A stretch of 64,000 nucleotides of DNA from an uncultured Verrucomicrobiota bacterium (GTDB taxonomy: Bacteria; Verrucomicrobiota; Verrucomicrobiia; Opitutales; Opitutaceae), in assembly GCA_903960515.1 (NCBI GenBank), contig CAJCBL010000359.1, forward strand, positions 1 through 64,000, read 5' to 3'. The translations under genes were made by a program, and so were the position numbers. A model generated the notes under the pieces. The model saw only the letters and a list, made by a program, of their open reading frames with translations. It searched no databases and was not told where the DNA came from. Positions 1 to 7,490 of the stretch are shown here, piece by piece (position 1 is the first letter of the stretch; the number at the start of each line of letters is the position of its first letter).

Positions 1-107
1 AAGCCCCGGCCTTCACCCTGAGGCTCACGCTCGTGAGAAACCCGAACATGCTCGCCAACAAACGCTACCCTCTCGGCGTATGGAGCATCGACTACACTAT
101 CAATTGA
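1..107 (+). CDS. 3' end of a type IV secretion protein, probably VirB8-like (partial)
   Basis: The frame starting at base 3 is open from the window edge and stops with TGA at 105-107, giving the last 34 residues of a protein that ends 'YPLGVWSIDYTIN'. VirB8/TrbF/TraE-type inner-membrane proteins often end in a similar 'NPLG-x-x-V/I-x-x-Y' strand, and VirB9-like and VirB10-like genes follow directly, so a VirB8-like subunit is the best guess. The tail overlaps the start of the next gene by 28 bases, as is usual in conjugation operons. Only the tail is visible, so the call rests mainly on context. Confidence 0.45.
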   Translation, partial: APAFTLRLTLVRNPNMLANKRYPLGVWSIDYTIN

Positions 108-955
108 TCGCCTCCGTACTGGCCTTCGCAGGCGTCGCCGCCCTGGCCGGTCCGGTCGCGCCGCCGGCTACCGCGATCAAGCAGTTCCCGCTGGATGAGC
201 GCACGGTCTACCATATCGCAATCGGCCGCGATGTACCCACGACCCTGATGTTCCCGTCGGCCCTAACCGCCATCGAAGGCGCAAACGTGTCCAGCAGCGC
301 CGAGGCTGTTGCCCCTGTGTTGCTAGCCTACACTCCGGGCCAGCACTTCTTCAGCGTGCGGGCGCTAGAAGCCGGCGCTCGGGGTGCGGTCAATGTTGTC
401 TGGAAGGGCCGCACGATTGTCATTCGCTTTCAGGACAGTACTGAACCGCTCGGCTCGGTCACCTTCATCGAGGAGGATTTCGCCGGCCGAACACGGGCCC
501 CCCAGCGGCGGCTCTCAACGGAAAACCTGCTGGGGCTTCTCGACCAGGCCAAGGGCTTTGCACTCGTGGCGCAGCAATATCCGGAGACGGTCCGACAAAT
601 CGAGCACGCCGCGCCTGGCAATGTGTGTTTCTACCGGGATTTTCAGGTAACAGTGGAGGAGGTCTTCCGTTTCGACCCCGAGGATACTCTGGTATTCCGG
701 GTGCGGCTTGAGAACCGTGCGGATACGGACCTCCACTACCTGCCGCAGCGCATCGCGGCCAGGGTAGGACTCAGCATCTACTATCCCGCAATCGTCGACG
801 CCTCCGGAGTGGTTCCGGCGAAAGCGACGACCACGGCCTACTTCGCGATCACCGGCACGCCTACCGGAGGCCGGGCGAATCTAAGCATAAAGAACACTTT
901 CAGCATCGTCGTCTCGCGGGTGGACCGTGACGCCAAACTCATCGTACCGGAGTAA
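80..955 (+). CDS. VirB9/TraK-like type IV secretion outer-membrane-complex protein
   Basis: 291 residues. An N-terminal hydrophobic stretch (about residues 9-24, ending near 'ALAGPV') looks like a signal peptide, so the protein is probably periplasmic. The segment 'VYHIAIGRDVPTTLMFP' (about residues 43-59) matches the VirB9/TrbG N-terminal strand pattern in which a short 'I-x-V-x-x-G-x-P-T-T-I-x-F-P' run is conserved. The C-terminal half is predicted beta-rich. In this family the protein forms the outer-membrane ring of the conjugation channel together with VirB7 and VirB10. It overlaps the VirB8-like tail upstream and is two bases from the VirB10-like gene downstream. Divergence from textbook VirB9 is large, so the exact subfamily is uncertain. 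Confidence 0.55.
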   Translation: MEHRLHYQLIASVLAFAGVAALAGPVAPPATAIKQFPLDERTVYHIAIGRDVPTTLMFPSALTAIEGANVSSSAEAVAPVLLAYTPGQHFFSVRALEAGARGAVNVVWKGRTIVIRFQDSTEPLGSVTFIEEDFAGRTRAPQRRLSTENLLGLLDQAKGFALVAQQYPETVRQIEHAAPGNVCFYRDFQVTVEEVFRFDPEDTLVFRVRLENRADTDLHYLPQRIAARVGLSIYYPAIVDASGVVPAKATTTAYFAITGTPTGGRANLSIKNTFSIVVSRVDRDAKLIVPE

Positions 956-957
956 CC

Positions 958-2025
958 ATGCATATGTTGCGTTCCCTCAAATCGCCGCTGGGGCACCTTG
1001 TTCTCCTCGCCGGCTTTGTGGCGGTGGGAGGCCTGCTTGTGTACGGCAGCCGCGTTCGGGCAAAGGCGCAGGGTGCGCAACTGACCAAGATCGAAACACA
1101 GGAACCGGCACCGATTCATGAATTGATGACCCGGGTTGGGCTGGCGTTCAAACCGCCGGGCACAGCGCCAGAGGCGAAGGCAGGAGAGGAACTGGCCGCA
1201 AACGGAAGACAACCACCGGCGCAGCGCGCGACAGCCGGACGCAGCAAGGGCGGCGATTCTGCGTCGCCGAAGCCGCGGCCCCTACCGCTGTCACTCATGG
1301 TGGCCTTGGCACCTGCGCCTGCCAAAGACGCGGACGCGCTCCCAATAACCTATGCGCCGTACGGCCGCCTGATTCCCTGCCAGACCGTCATCACCCTTGA
1401 ATCGTCCAAAATGGAGACACCGGTTATCGGGCTGGTGACCGACGACGTGTGGCACAACGGCCGACTCGTCATTCCGGCCGGGGCGGAAGTCCACGGGCGG
1501 GCCGCGCTGGACCGCTCGCGCGAGCGGATCGCGGCTTCGGGGCGGTGGGTCGTGGTCTGGCGTGACGGCACGGATATGAATGGCACCGAGCTGGTGCTCA
1601 ACGGCATCGCTCTGGACCGCTCGAAGGACGAGGCGACCGGGGAATTCGGGCTGCGGGACGGCTCTGCGGGCCTCGTCGGCGATCTCCTGCGCACCGACGA
1701 CTTGCAGGAAATCAGACTCTTCGCATCCACCTTCCTGGCCGGCGTGGCCAATGGTCTCCAGCAATTGCAGACTCAAACAACCGCCTACGGCGTGACCCAA
1801 ATGACGACTGGTTCGGCTCGAAACGCGGGCCTGCAAGGCACGGCTGATGTGCTCAACGCCTATGCACGCCAAATCCAGGATACGATTGCCCGCGACGGCT
1901 TCTACGTGCGCGTGCCCGCCGGCAAGCAGTTCTACCTCTACGTCACCCAGACCATCGATCAGGTGCAGGGCACTCGGGCCAACCGCCGGGTGGAAGACCT
2001 CTGGAACAAGCGCTATGAAAACTAA
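958..2025 (+). CDS. VirB10/TrbI-like type IV secretion scaffold protein
   Basis: 355 residues. One membrane segment lies at about residues 14-29, followed by a charged and proline-rich linker and a periplasmic C-terminal domain. That domain carries the VirB10 pattern: 'IPCQTVITLESS' (near residue 139), then 'VTDDVWHNGRLVIPAGAEVHG', the family's 'dV-x-d-x-x-G-x-x-L-I-P-x-G-s-x-x-x-G' motif shown here in two parts of 10 and 11 residues. A short hydrophobic stretch near 'LVGDLL...FLAGVANGL' falls where VirB10 has its outer-membrane antenna. VirB10 bridges both membranes and gates the channel. The start is two bases after the previous stop and the 3' end overlaps the lipoprotein gene by 11 bases. 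Confidence 0.65.
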   Translation: MHMLRSLKSPLGHLVLLAGFVAVGGLLVYGSRVRAKAQGAQLTKIETQEPAPIHELMTRVGLAFKPPGTAPEAKAGEELAANGRQPPAQRATAGRSKGGDSASPKPRPLPLSLMVALAPAPAKDADALPITYAPYGRLIPCQTVITLESSKMETPVIGLVTDDVWHNGRLVIPAGAEVHGRAALDRSRERIAASGRWVVVWRDGTDMNGTELVLNGIALDRSKDEATGEFGLRDGSAGLVGDLLRTDDLQEIRLFASTFLAGVANGLQQLQTQTTAYGVTQMTTGSARNAGLQGTADVLNAYARQIQDTIARDGFYVRVPAGKQFYLYVTQTIDQVQGTRANRRVEDLWNKRYEN

Positions 2026-2545
2026 AGCCATCGCTTTGTGCACTGTGCTCTTGCTCGCCGGCTGCGACACCGTCCCGCCTCCGAAGGCTTGCCCCGCGCC
2101 ACCGATTGGAATGCAGCCGCCACCGGTAGCAGAACCTCAACCTCCATTGGCCGGCACCCAGCTCGATCCCTACAACGTGGAGAAGGTGCGCGTGGGAGAG
2201 TCGCTCAAAGCGTACCCCGTCGGGCGTTACATCGATCCGACCGATCCGAATGTGCTGCACGAGGCGCACACGATCTATCGACGCGAGGCCGGGGCCGCGT
2301 GGAACCTCAATCCCAATGCACCCACTGTCGTGCCCCTCGGCCCGGTGCTGGCGGTGGCCGACCCGGCGCGGGTGCCCAATCCGCTGCCGGCCGAGCTCGA
2401 GCAGAAGATTGCTGAGCAAAACCAGCTCATGGCCGCGCTTATCGAACAAAACGAGGCGCTGGCCGGGGAGCTGGCGAAGCTGAACAAGGAAATCGCGGAG
2501 TTGCGGCCAAAGCCGGCGGCGCCGCCAAAGGAGGCCACACCATGA
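2015..2545 (+). CDS. conjugation-associated lipoprotein with C-terminal coiled coil
   Basis: 176 residues from the ATG inside the end of the VirB10-like gene. The first 20 residues are a clear lipoprotein signal with lipobox 'LLLAGC' (Cys 19 or so). A proline-rich linker and a middle domain follow ('YPVGRYIDPTDPNVLHEAHT', with 'YRREAGAAWNLNPN' after it). The last 50 residues form a heptad-like coiled coil ('LEQKIAEQNQLMAALIEQNE'). Its place after VirB10 suggests a VirB7- or TraV-like part of the outer-membrane complex, though it is longer than VirB7. The longer open frame upstream is a shadow of the VirB10-like gene. The ATGA at 2542-2545 couples it to the next gene. Confidence 0.6.
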   Translation: MKTKAIALCTVLLLAGCDTVPPPKACPAPPIGMQPPPVAEPQPPLAGTQLDPYNVEKVRVGESLKAYPVGRYIDPTDPNVLHEAHTIYRREAGAAWNLNPNAPTVVPLGPVLAVADPARVPNPLPAELEQKIAEQNQLMAALIEQNEALAGELAKLNKEIAELRPKPAAPPKEATP

Positions 2546-2799
2546 CACCGGAAACCACGGATACCGTAGACGAGCTTATCGGTGCGCTGCCCGCCCACCT
2601 GCGCGAGAACTTCGAGAGGGCCAACCGGGACATTCAGGAGAACTACAAGGTGAGCCCCGGCATCGCTGTATTAATACGCATGTGGCTGGCCTGCGGCCGG
2701 CCATCGCAAATCGCCAAGGAATTCGAGTACGCGGTCTTGGACATCAAGCGCCGCGAGGCAAACCCGGTGGAGGAGCACTGCGATGAAGATGTATTCTGA
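2542..2799 (+). CDS. small hypothetical protein of the conjugative element
   Basis: 85 residues, not recognised. It begins with the ATG of an ATGA overlap with the lipoprotein gene, so it is probably translationally coupled. The sequence is acidic at both ends (N-terminal 'MTPETTDTVDEL', C-terminal 'EEHCDEDVF') with a predicted helical middle, and has no signal peptide or membrane segment. The segment 'CGRPSQIAKEFEYAVLDI' could be a helix-turn-helix-like pair, but it is too short to call. It lies between secretion-channel genes and further small ORFs. Confidence 0.5.
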   Translation: MTPETTDTVDELIGALPAHLRENFERANRDIQENYKVSPGIAVLIRMWLACGRPSQIAKEFEYAVLDIKRREANPVEEHCDEDVF

Positions 2800-2902
2800 C
2801 TTTGGGCGAAGTACGCCCGAACAAGGTCCAATGCCGCTGGCGACCAGCCGCCTTGCACTCAAATGGCTGGGGAAAACAGGAGGCTTCCATGCCGCTCGCT
2901 AA
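2783..2902 (+). CDS. possible 39-residue ORF overlapping both neighbours
   Basis: The ATG at 2783 has a purine-rich GGAGGAG stretch about 8 bases upstream. The frame runs 39 codons to TAA at 2900-2902. It overlaps the end of the 85-residue ORF and the start of the 121-residue ORF in different frames. The product is basic ('LALKWLGKTGGFHAAR') with no recognisable domain. It may be a leader that couples translation between the flanking genes, or chance. Confidence 0.3.
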   Translation: MKMYSDFGRSTPEQGPMPLATSRLALKWLGKTGGFHAAR

Positions 2903-3254
2903 CAAGATCGCCGAAAAAAAGGCGCAGGAACAAGCGCCCCGGGTGAATCCGGGGATCGATGCCAAGCTCAACCAGTTCATCCAGGAGAACCCCGATCTCT
3001 ACGGGTACTATCAGCAGCTCCCGAAGGAGCATCTCATCCGGAAGCTGATGCTGGGGAAGATGCAGCGCAGTGAAACGACACAGCGCCGCAACCACGAGAT
3101 CGAGGAATGGGTGGAGCAGCACCCCGAGATCAAGACCAAGGTCGAGGAGCGGATTCGAAACGTACCCGAGGCCAATCGCCAACGGGCGTTCCTCAACGCC
3201 GCCCGCACCGAGGCCATGACTCAGGGCATGCATCCCCCTCGTATTCAGGCGTGA
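2889..3254 (+). CDS. small charged hypothetical protein, last gene of the conjugative element
   Basis: 121 residues. The ATG at 2889 was chosen over an in-frame upstream ATG at 2802 because a perfect AGGAGG sits 6 bases before it. The protein is highly charged and helical throughout ('NQFIQENPDLYGYYQQLPKE', later 'EIEEWVEQHPEIKTKVEERI'), with no membrane segment or signal. The pattern is that of a small cytoplasmic helical-bundle accessory protein of integrative elements. I do not recognise the family. A strong hairpin follows 7 bases after the stop, so this is probably the end of the transcript. Confidence 0.55.
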   Translation: MPLANKIAEKKAQEQAPRVNPGIDAKLNQFIQENPDLYGYYQQLPKEHLIRKLMLGKMQRSETTQRRNHEIEEWVEQHPEIKTKVEERIRNVPEANRQRAFLNAARTEAMTQGMHPPRIQA

Positions 3255-3260
3255 GTTCCC

Positions 3261-3304
3261 GGCTGCGGGCGGCCCGCGCCGCCCGCAGCCGTCCGGCCTT
3301 TTCC
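3261..3304 (+). terminator. strong hairpin at the end of the conjugation operon
   Basis: A perfect 12-bp stem (arms 3261-3272 and 3279-3290, 6-base loop) lies just after the last conjugation gene, with a short T-run at 3299-3302. The U-tract is weak and offset, so termination efficiency is uncertain. Confidence 0.6.
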
Positions 3305-3719
3305 AAGCGAAAGTGGCTCCACGACGTTCGCACAAGTCGTATTGCCAAAGCGGTTTTCGTCAGATTAGAGTCCAACATTTCGGTTACAGCGTGTTCAGCC
3401 TATGGTCATTCCGCGAATTCGATACATGTACTGCAATATATACACAGCATGGCCGAAAATAGTCACCAGTATTTGGGCTTTAACTCGGGTACGCCGGTGC
3501 GCTGGCGGGGCCATTTTTTCTGCGTGGTTAAATCGCGAATCCCAATTTCCGCTCGGGAAACGACGCGGCAATTGTAAAACCGAATTTGCCGTCATGTTGC
3601 CAAAACACTGGTTTTTGCTTCCATTCCCTGAGTTTTCCTGATTTTCTTTTCCAGTTCTAAGATACTAACAACTAACTAAGTCCACATTTTCTAGTGACTT
3701 AGCTTCAGTGGGGCGACTC
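3305..3719. other. gene-free end of the integrative element
   Basis: No convincing gene is visible. Base composition is clearly more AT-rich than the flanks, especially around 3400-3460 and 3600-3700. An inverted repeat (CTAAGTC at 3676-3682, GACTTAG at 3696-3702) lies 18 bases before the candidate attachment core and could be an integrase or excisionase arm site. No tmRNA tag-like reading frame was found, so this is not a complete ssrA. Confidence 0.5.
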
Positions 3720-3744
3720 GGTTCAAATCCCGCCACCTCCACCA
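3720..3744 (+). other. candidate attachment site: displaced 3' end of a tRNA or tmRNA gene
   Basis: 25 bases hold a T-loop (GGTTCAAATCC), the 3' acceptor strand CACCTCC and a terminal ACCA. The 5' arm of the T-stem (CTCGG) does not pair with the 3' arm (CCCGC), and no 5' half of a tRNA is present. The gene therefore appears cut within the T-arm, which is where many integrative elements recombine. The acceptor 3' strand has the U of a G3-U70 pair, found in tRNA-Ala and in tmRNA, so ssrA is a plausible target. Confidence 0.55.
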
Positions 3745-3748
3745 TTTT

Positions 3749-3824
3749 GGGGCTATAGCTCAGTTGGAAGAGCACCTGCTTTGCAAGCAGGGGGTCATCG
3801 GTTCGAACCCGTTTAGCTCCACCA
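3749..3824 (+). tRNA. tRNA-Ala(UGC)
   Basis: A 76-base cloverleaf with acceptor arms GGGGCTA and TAGCTCC including the G3-U70 alanine identity pair, D-arm GCTC...GAGC, anticodon loop TTTGCAA (anticodon UGC), T-loop TTCGAAC and encoded CCA. It begins four bases after the displaced tRNA-like 3' end and is followed by a hairpin. Confidence 0.95.
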
Positions 3825-3833
3825 TTCCCCGAC

Positions 3834-3863
3834 AAAACGCCGGCCCTCACGGGCCGGCGTTTT
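3834..3863 (+). terminator. rho-independent terminator after tRNA-Ala
   Basis: A 13-bp perfect stem (3834-3846 with 3851-3863, 4-base loop TCAC) whose 3' arm ends in TTTT. It lies 10 bases after the tRNA. The AAAA on the other arm means it could also act on the minus strand. Confidence 0.8.
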
Positions 3864-4222
3864 CGCGTTTCGAGGTCCCCTGCGAACTTGCCACTGCCGC
3901 GCTCTGCCCAGTTACCCGTGCCTGATCGGGAAATTCTCGAAGGCACGGCACGAAGCGCTGCCCGCTTCGAGGCCTATCGTTTCGCCATGACCCGGTTGTC
4001 CTCCGATATCGCACTGGCTCAACCCGCGGAATCGCGGGGTCGGGAGCCCCCGGAAAATGTCGGCCCAAAGGCCCCCGTGCCCCTAGCAATCTGGTGGTAT
4101 CTGGGGCTGGCCAACCAATCACGACACTCTGATTCAGCCCCCCAGCGAATTCGGGGTTGTCTACAAACAACCAGTCACCAGCTTCTGCGTCTCCAGTTTT
4201 CGCAACCCTGTTTCCAATCATA
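3864..4222. other. intergenic region upstream of the por operon
   Basis: About 360 bases with no convincing gene. It should hold the por operon promoter, but I cannot identify a sigma-70 box with confidence. Short open frames here lack a plausible ribosome binding site. Confidence 0.4.
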
Positions 4223-4816
4223 ATGGTTCGCCCCCAAGATCCTATTTCAGGTTACTTTGAAGTCCGCTGGCATGGCCGCGGCGGCCAAGGAGCCGTGACG
4301 GGAGCGAAATCCCTCGCCGAATGCGTCCAGGGCACCGGGCGCAATGTGGTGGCCTTCCCGGAGTACGGCCCCGAGCGCCGGGGCGCGCCCGTTAAGGCGT
4401 TCAATCGCTTCAGCGACAAGCATATCAGAATCCACACCCCGGTGACAACGCCCGATGTGGTGATCGTGGTCGACGCCACCCTGCTGCCCCTGCCGGCGAT
4501 CCGGGACGGCGCGCGGGAGCACACCATCTTCATCGTGAACATTGAGAAGACGCCCGATCAAGTACGCGAAATTCTGGGACTGGGGAACCGCGTCGTGACC
4601 GTGGCTGCCAACTGCATCTCCTACAAACTGTTCAAGCGCGAGATCCCCAATTCCACCATGCTGGGAGCCTTCGCCAAGGTGGTGCCCCATATCATCGGGA
4701 TCGACCAACTTCAGCACGAGGCCAAGCACGTTCTCTCCGGCTTGTTGGGCGCAGACCTCGTGGATCGCAATCTGCAGGCAGTCCGGCAGGGGCATGACCT
4801 CTGCCAAATCGGCTAA
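4223..4816 (+). CDS. porC: 2-oxoacid (probably pyruvate):ferredoxin oxidoreductase, gamma subunit
   Basis: 197 residues. Four-subunit oxidoreductases of this family oxidatively decarboxylate pyruvate (or a branched 2-oxoacid) to acyl-CoA and reduce ferredoxin. The gamma subunit carries the CoA-side domain. Hallmarks are 'VRWHGRGGQGAVTGAKSLAE' near the N-terminus and 'FPEYGPERRGAPV' at about residues 45-57. I chose the ATG at 4223 because conserved sequence begins a few residues later. A TTG at 4157 would add 22 unconserved residues. No strong Shine-Dalgarno is seen. The order gamma-delta-alpha-beta on one strand with tiny gaps is the classic por/vor operon. Substrate preference cannot be read from sequence alone. 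Confidence 0.92.
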   Translation: MVRPQDPISGYFEVRWHGRGGQGAVTGAKSLAECVQGTGRNVVAFPEYGPERRGAPVKAFNRFSDKHIRIHTPVTTPDVVIVVDATLLPLPAIRDGAREHTIFIVNIEKTPDQVREILGLGNRVVTVAANCISYKLFKREIPNSTMLGAFAKVVPHIIGIDQLQHEAKHVLSGLLGADLVDRNLQAVRQGHDLCQIG

Positions 4817-4825
4817 GGAAACGAC

Positions 4826-5155
4826 ATGAGCACTCTCAAGAATTGGCAGGAACTTCCCTACGGCGGAGTGATTTTGGAGGCGGGCAGCGCCGCCAAGTAC
4901 GAAACAGGAACGTGGCGTACATGGAAACCCGTCACCCATCGCGAGCATTGCACCCATTGCCTCGCGTGCTGGGAGTACTGCCCCGAAGACGCGATCATAC
5001 TGGAGGATGGCATCGACCCCGCCGGAGCGCCCCGCAAGTTCGTCAAGGAAGTGAATTACTTCCACTGCAAGGGCTGCGGCCTGTGCCTCCGTGAGTGCCC
5101 GGTCAACAAGGACGGCAAGGTGCTGGCCCTGGAATTTGTCCGAGACGAGGTTTGA
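4826..5155 (+). CDS. porD: 2-oxoacid:ferredoxin oxidoreductase, delta (ferredoxin-like) subunit
   Basis: 109 residues with two complete 4Fe-4S binding motifs, 'CTHCLACWEYCP' (about residues 46-57) and 'CKGCGLCLRECP' (about 84-95). The clusters pass electrons from the thiamine-bearing beta subunit to soluble ferredoxin. AAGGAAA lies just before the ATG, nine bases after the gamma stop. The length is that expected for the family. The stop is one base before the alpha start. Confidence 0.93.
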   Translation: MSTLKNWQELPYGGVILEAGSAAKYETGTWRTWKPVTHREHCTHCLACWEYCPEDAIILEDGIDPAGAPRKFVKEVNYFHCKGCGLCLRECPVNKDGKVLALEFVRDEV

Positions 5156-5156
5156 T

Positions 5157-6371
5157 ATGACGAACGTCACTACCGGAAAGCCCACCATTGTCCCTATCAC
5201 CGGCGCGGGCGCCTGCGCCCAAGCCATGCGCCAGATCAACCCGGATGTGGTTGCGGCGTTTCCAATCACCCCCTCCACACAGGTCGTGGAAGACTTCTCG
5301 ACCTTCGTGGCCAACGGCCAGGTGGACACCGAGTTTGTCACCGTTGAGTCGGAACACTCGGCCATGAGCGCCTGCATCGGGGCCAGCGCCGCCGGCGGAC
5401 GCGTGATGACGGCCACGAGCTCTGCGGGCATGGCCTACATGTGGGAACTGCTCTATGTAGCCGCCTCCATGCGTCAGCCCGTGCTGATGACACTGGTGAA
5501 CCGCGCGCTCACCGGCCCCATCAACATCCACTGCGACCACAGCGACTCGATGGGCGCCCGCGACTCGGGCTGGATCCAGCTCTACAGCGAAAACAACCAG
5601 GAGGCCTACGACAACCTAGTCATGGCCGCCCGCATCGCCGAGCATCCCGACGTCCGTCTCCCGATCATGGTGTGCCAAGACGGTTTCATAACCAGTCACT
5701 CCATCCAGACGATGCAACTGGAGGACGATACGGCCGTGCGAGCCTTCGTGGGGCCATTCAAGCCGTACCACAGCATTCTGGACACAGACCATCCCGTCAC
5801 CTGGGGCGCACTCGATCTGCAGGACTACTACATCGAGCACAAGCGCGGGCAGGAGCAGGCCATACGCAACGCCCTGCGGGTGATCCAGGAGGTCTCGGAC
5901 GACTTCGCCAAGACCTTTGGCCGCCAATACGGGCTGTTTGAGGACTACCGCCTGGGGGACGCCGACATCGTGCTGGTTGCCATCAACTCGGCGGCCGGTG
6001 AGATCAAGGAAGTAATCGACGAGATGCGCACCAAGGGTGAGAAGGTGGGGCTTCTCAAGATCCGCAGCTTCCGCCCGTTCCCCTACGCCGAGATCGGCAA
6101 GGCCTTGGGCAACGCAAAGATTGTCACCGTGCTGGATCGCAGCGCGAGTTTCGGCGCCCACGGCCCGCTCTTCACCGAGATCACGACCGCAGTGTACAAC
6201 TACTCCGCCAACCGCCCCCTGCTCCTGGCCCACACCTTCGGGCTGGGCGGACGCGAGCTCACCCTGCGCCACATCGAACACATCATCAGCGAGAGCCGCA
6301 TCTGCCTCGACAAGGGTGAGGTCGGTAACCGTCAGGGACTCTGGATCAACGTGCGGGGGGACAAGCTATGA
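5157..6371 (+). CDS. porA: 2-oxoacid:ferredoxin oxidoreductase, alpha subunit
   Basis: 404 residues. The start is the ATG one base after the delta stop, preceded by GAGG. 'AAFPITPSTQVVEDFS' is the family's pyrimidine-domain motif. 'TVESEHSAMSACIGASAAGG' carries the conserved Glu that activates thiamine diphosphate. Domain II and the C-terminal transketolase-like domain are complete ('VTVLDRSASFGAHGPLFTEI'). It pairs with the beta subunit to form the active site. Length is typical for a four-subunit enzyme, with no truncation. An ATGA overlap couples it to porB. Confidence 0.94.
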   Translation: MTNVTTGKPTIVPITGAGACAQAMRQINPDVVAAFPITPSTQVVEDFSTFVANGQVDTEFVTVESEHSAMSACIGASAAGGRVMTATSSAGMAYMWELLYVAASMRQPVLMTLVNRALTGPINIHCDHSDSMGARDSGWIQLYSENNQEAYDNLVMAARIAEHPDVRLPIMVCQDGFITSHSIQTMQLEDDTAVRAFVGPFKPYHSILDTDHPVTWGALDLQDYYIEHKRGQEQAIRNALRVIQEVSDDFAKTFGRQYGLFEDYRLGDADIVLVAINSAAGEIKEVIDEMRTKGEKVGLLKIRSFRPFPYAEIGKALGNAKIVTVLDRSASFGAHGPLFTEITTAVYNYSANRPLLLAHTFGLGGRELTLRHIEHIISESRICLDKGEVGNRQGLWINVRGDKL

Positions 6372-7324
6372 TCGAGAACACCGGCAAGCTCGCCGAACTA
6401 TCTCCAGAAACCAAGCTCATGTGCGAGCGCCCCGGGACATTCTCCGGCGGGCACCGCATGTGCGCCGGTTGCCCCACCGGCATCTTCACCAAGATGCTCA
6501 CACGAGTCTCGGATGACTATGAGATCGTGGCGGGCAACGCCACCGGCTGCCTGGAGGTAGCCAGCTCCATTTTCCCGTACACCAGCTGGCAGATCCCCTG
6601 GATCCACACCGCCTTCGAAAACGCCAGCGCGATGATGAGCGGCGTTGAGGCCTGCTACAAGTCGCTGGTACGGCAGGGCAAGATCCACAAAAAGCTCAAG
6701 TTTGTGGTGATGGGCGGCGACGGCGGCACCTACGACATCGGGCTCCAGTCGCTCTCCGGCGCGATGGAACGCGGACACGACCTCACCTACATCTGCTACG
6801 ACAACGGCGCCTACATGAACACCGGCGTGCAGCGCTCGTCGGCCACCCCGCTGGGTGCGGCCACCACCACCACGCCCGTGGGCAGCGAATCGTATGGCCG
6901 CAAGGGCAACCGCAAGAATCTCACCAAGATCATGCTGGCCCACAATGTTGGTTACGTTGCCCAGGCCAGCATCCACGACATCAGCGATCTGTTCCGCAAG
7001 ATGAAGAAGGCCATCGATCACGACGGGCCGTCGTTCATCAACCTGCTCAGCCCGTGCATCCCCGGCTGGAAGATCGACGCCGACATGGCCGTGGAGAGCG
7101 CGCGCCTGGGTGTGGACTGCCACTTCTGGCCGCTCTTCGAGGTAGAGCAGGGCAGGTTCACCATCAACTACCGTCCTGCCGTTGTGAAGCCGGCTGCGGA
7201 GTGGGTCTTGTCGCAAGGGCGTTTCAAGCACCTGAAGAAGCATCCGGAAGTCATCGCCGCCTTCCAAGCCGAGCTGGACAAGCAATGGTCCTGGCTGGAG
7301 ATGGAAGAAGCGCGTACCAAGTAG
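6368..7324 (+). CDS. porB: 2-oxoacid:ferredoxin oxidoreductase, beta subunit (TPP and 4Fe-4S)
   Basis: 318 residues. The N-terminal 'HRMCAGCPTG' CxxC, with later Cys in 'GNATGCLEV' and 'LLSPCIPGW', provides the 4Fe-4S ligands typical of the beta subunit. The thiamine diphosphate/Mg motif is 'GGDGGTYDIGLQSL' followed by 'YDNGAYMNTGVQ'. The ATG lies within the alpha stop (ATGA), so the two subunits are translationally coupled. The enzyme points to anaerobic or microaerobic acetyl-CoA formation, or its reverse for pyruvate synthesis. It is the last gene of the operon; the next gene is on the opposite strand. Confidence 0.94.
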   Translation: MIENTGKLAELSPETKLMCERPGTFSGGHRMCAGCPTGIFTKMLTRVSDDYEIVAGNATGCLEVASSIFPYTSWQIPWIHTAFENASAMMSGVEACYKSLVRQGKIHKKLKFVVMGGDGGTYDIGLQSLSGAMERGHDLTYICYDNGAYMNTGVQRSSATPLGAATTTTPVGSESYGRKGNRKNLTKIMLAHNVGYVAQASIHDISDLFRKMKKAIDHDGPSFINLLSPCIPGWKIDADMAVESARLGVDCHFWPLFEVEQGRFTINYRPAVVKPAAEWVLSQGRFKHLKKHPEVIAAFQAELDKQWSWLEMEEARTK

Positions 7325-7490
7325 CACGTCCGAACGCCTTCAACACGGATCACAGGCCCCGGGATTCGGGTTACGGTCTAGGTTGCGACTCCCCGCGCGC
7401 CAGCCAGCCTCCTCAACCGCCGGCTGGGGCAAACCACTGGCACCGTCTGCGCCCGAGGGGCACCCATCTAGCCCCCGCCGCTCGCAGTCC

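Noticed and set aside
2802-2888. Upstream start for the last conjugation gene
   Set aside because: The in-frame ATG at 2802 lacks a ribosome binding site, while the ATG at 2889 has a perfect AGGAGG at proper spacing.
3305-3748. Complete tmRNA (ssrA)
   Set aside because: Only a 3'-end-like 25-base piece is present. There is no matching 5' acceptor strand or tag reading frame within 450 bases.
3665-3946. A 93-codon minus-strand frame over tRNA-Ala and the tRNA fragment
   Set aside because: Frames reading through the complement of tRNA genes give the familiar false sequence 'MVEVAGFEPSRPT'. No real gene.
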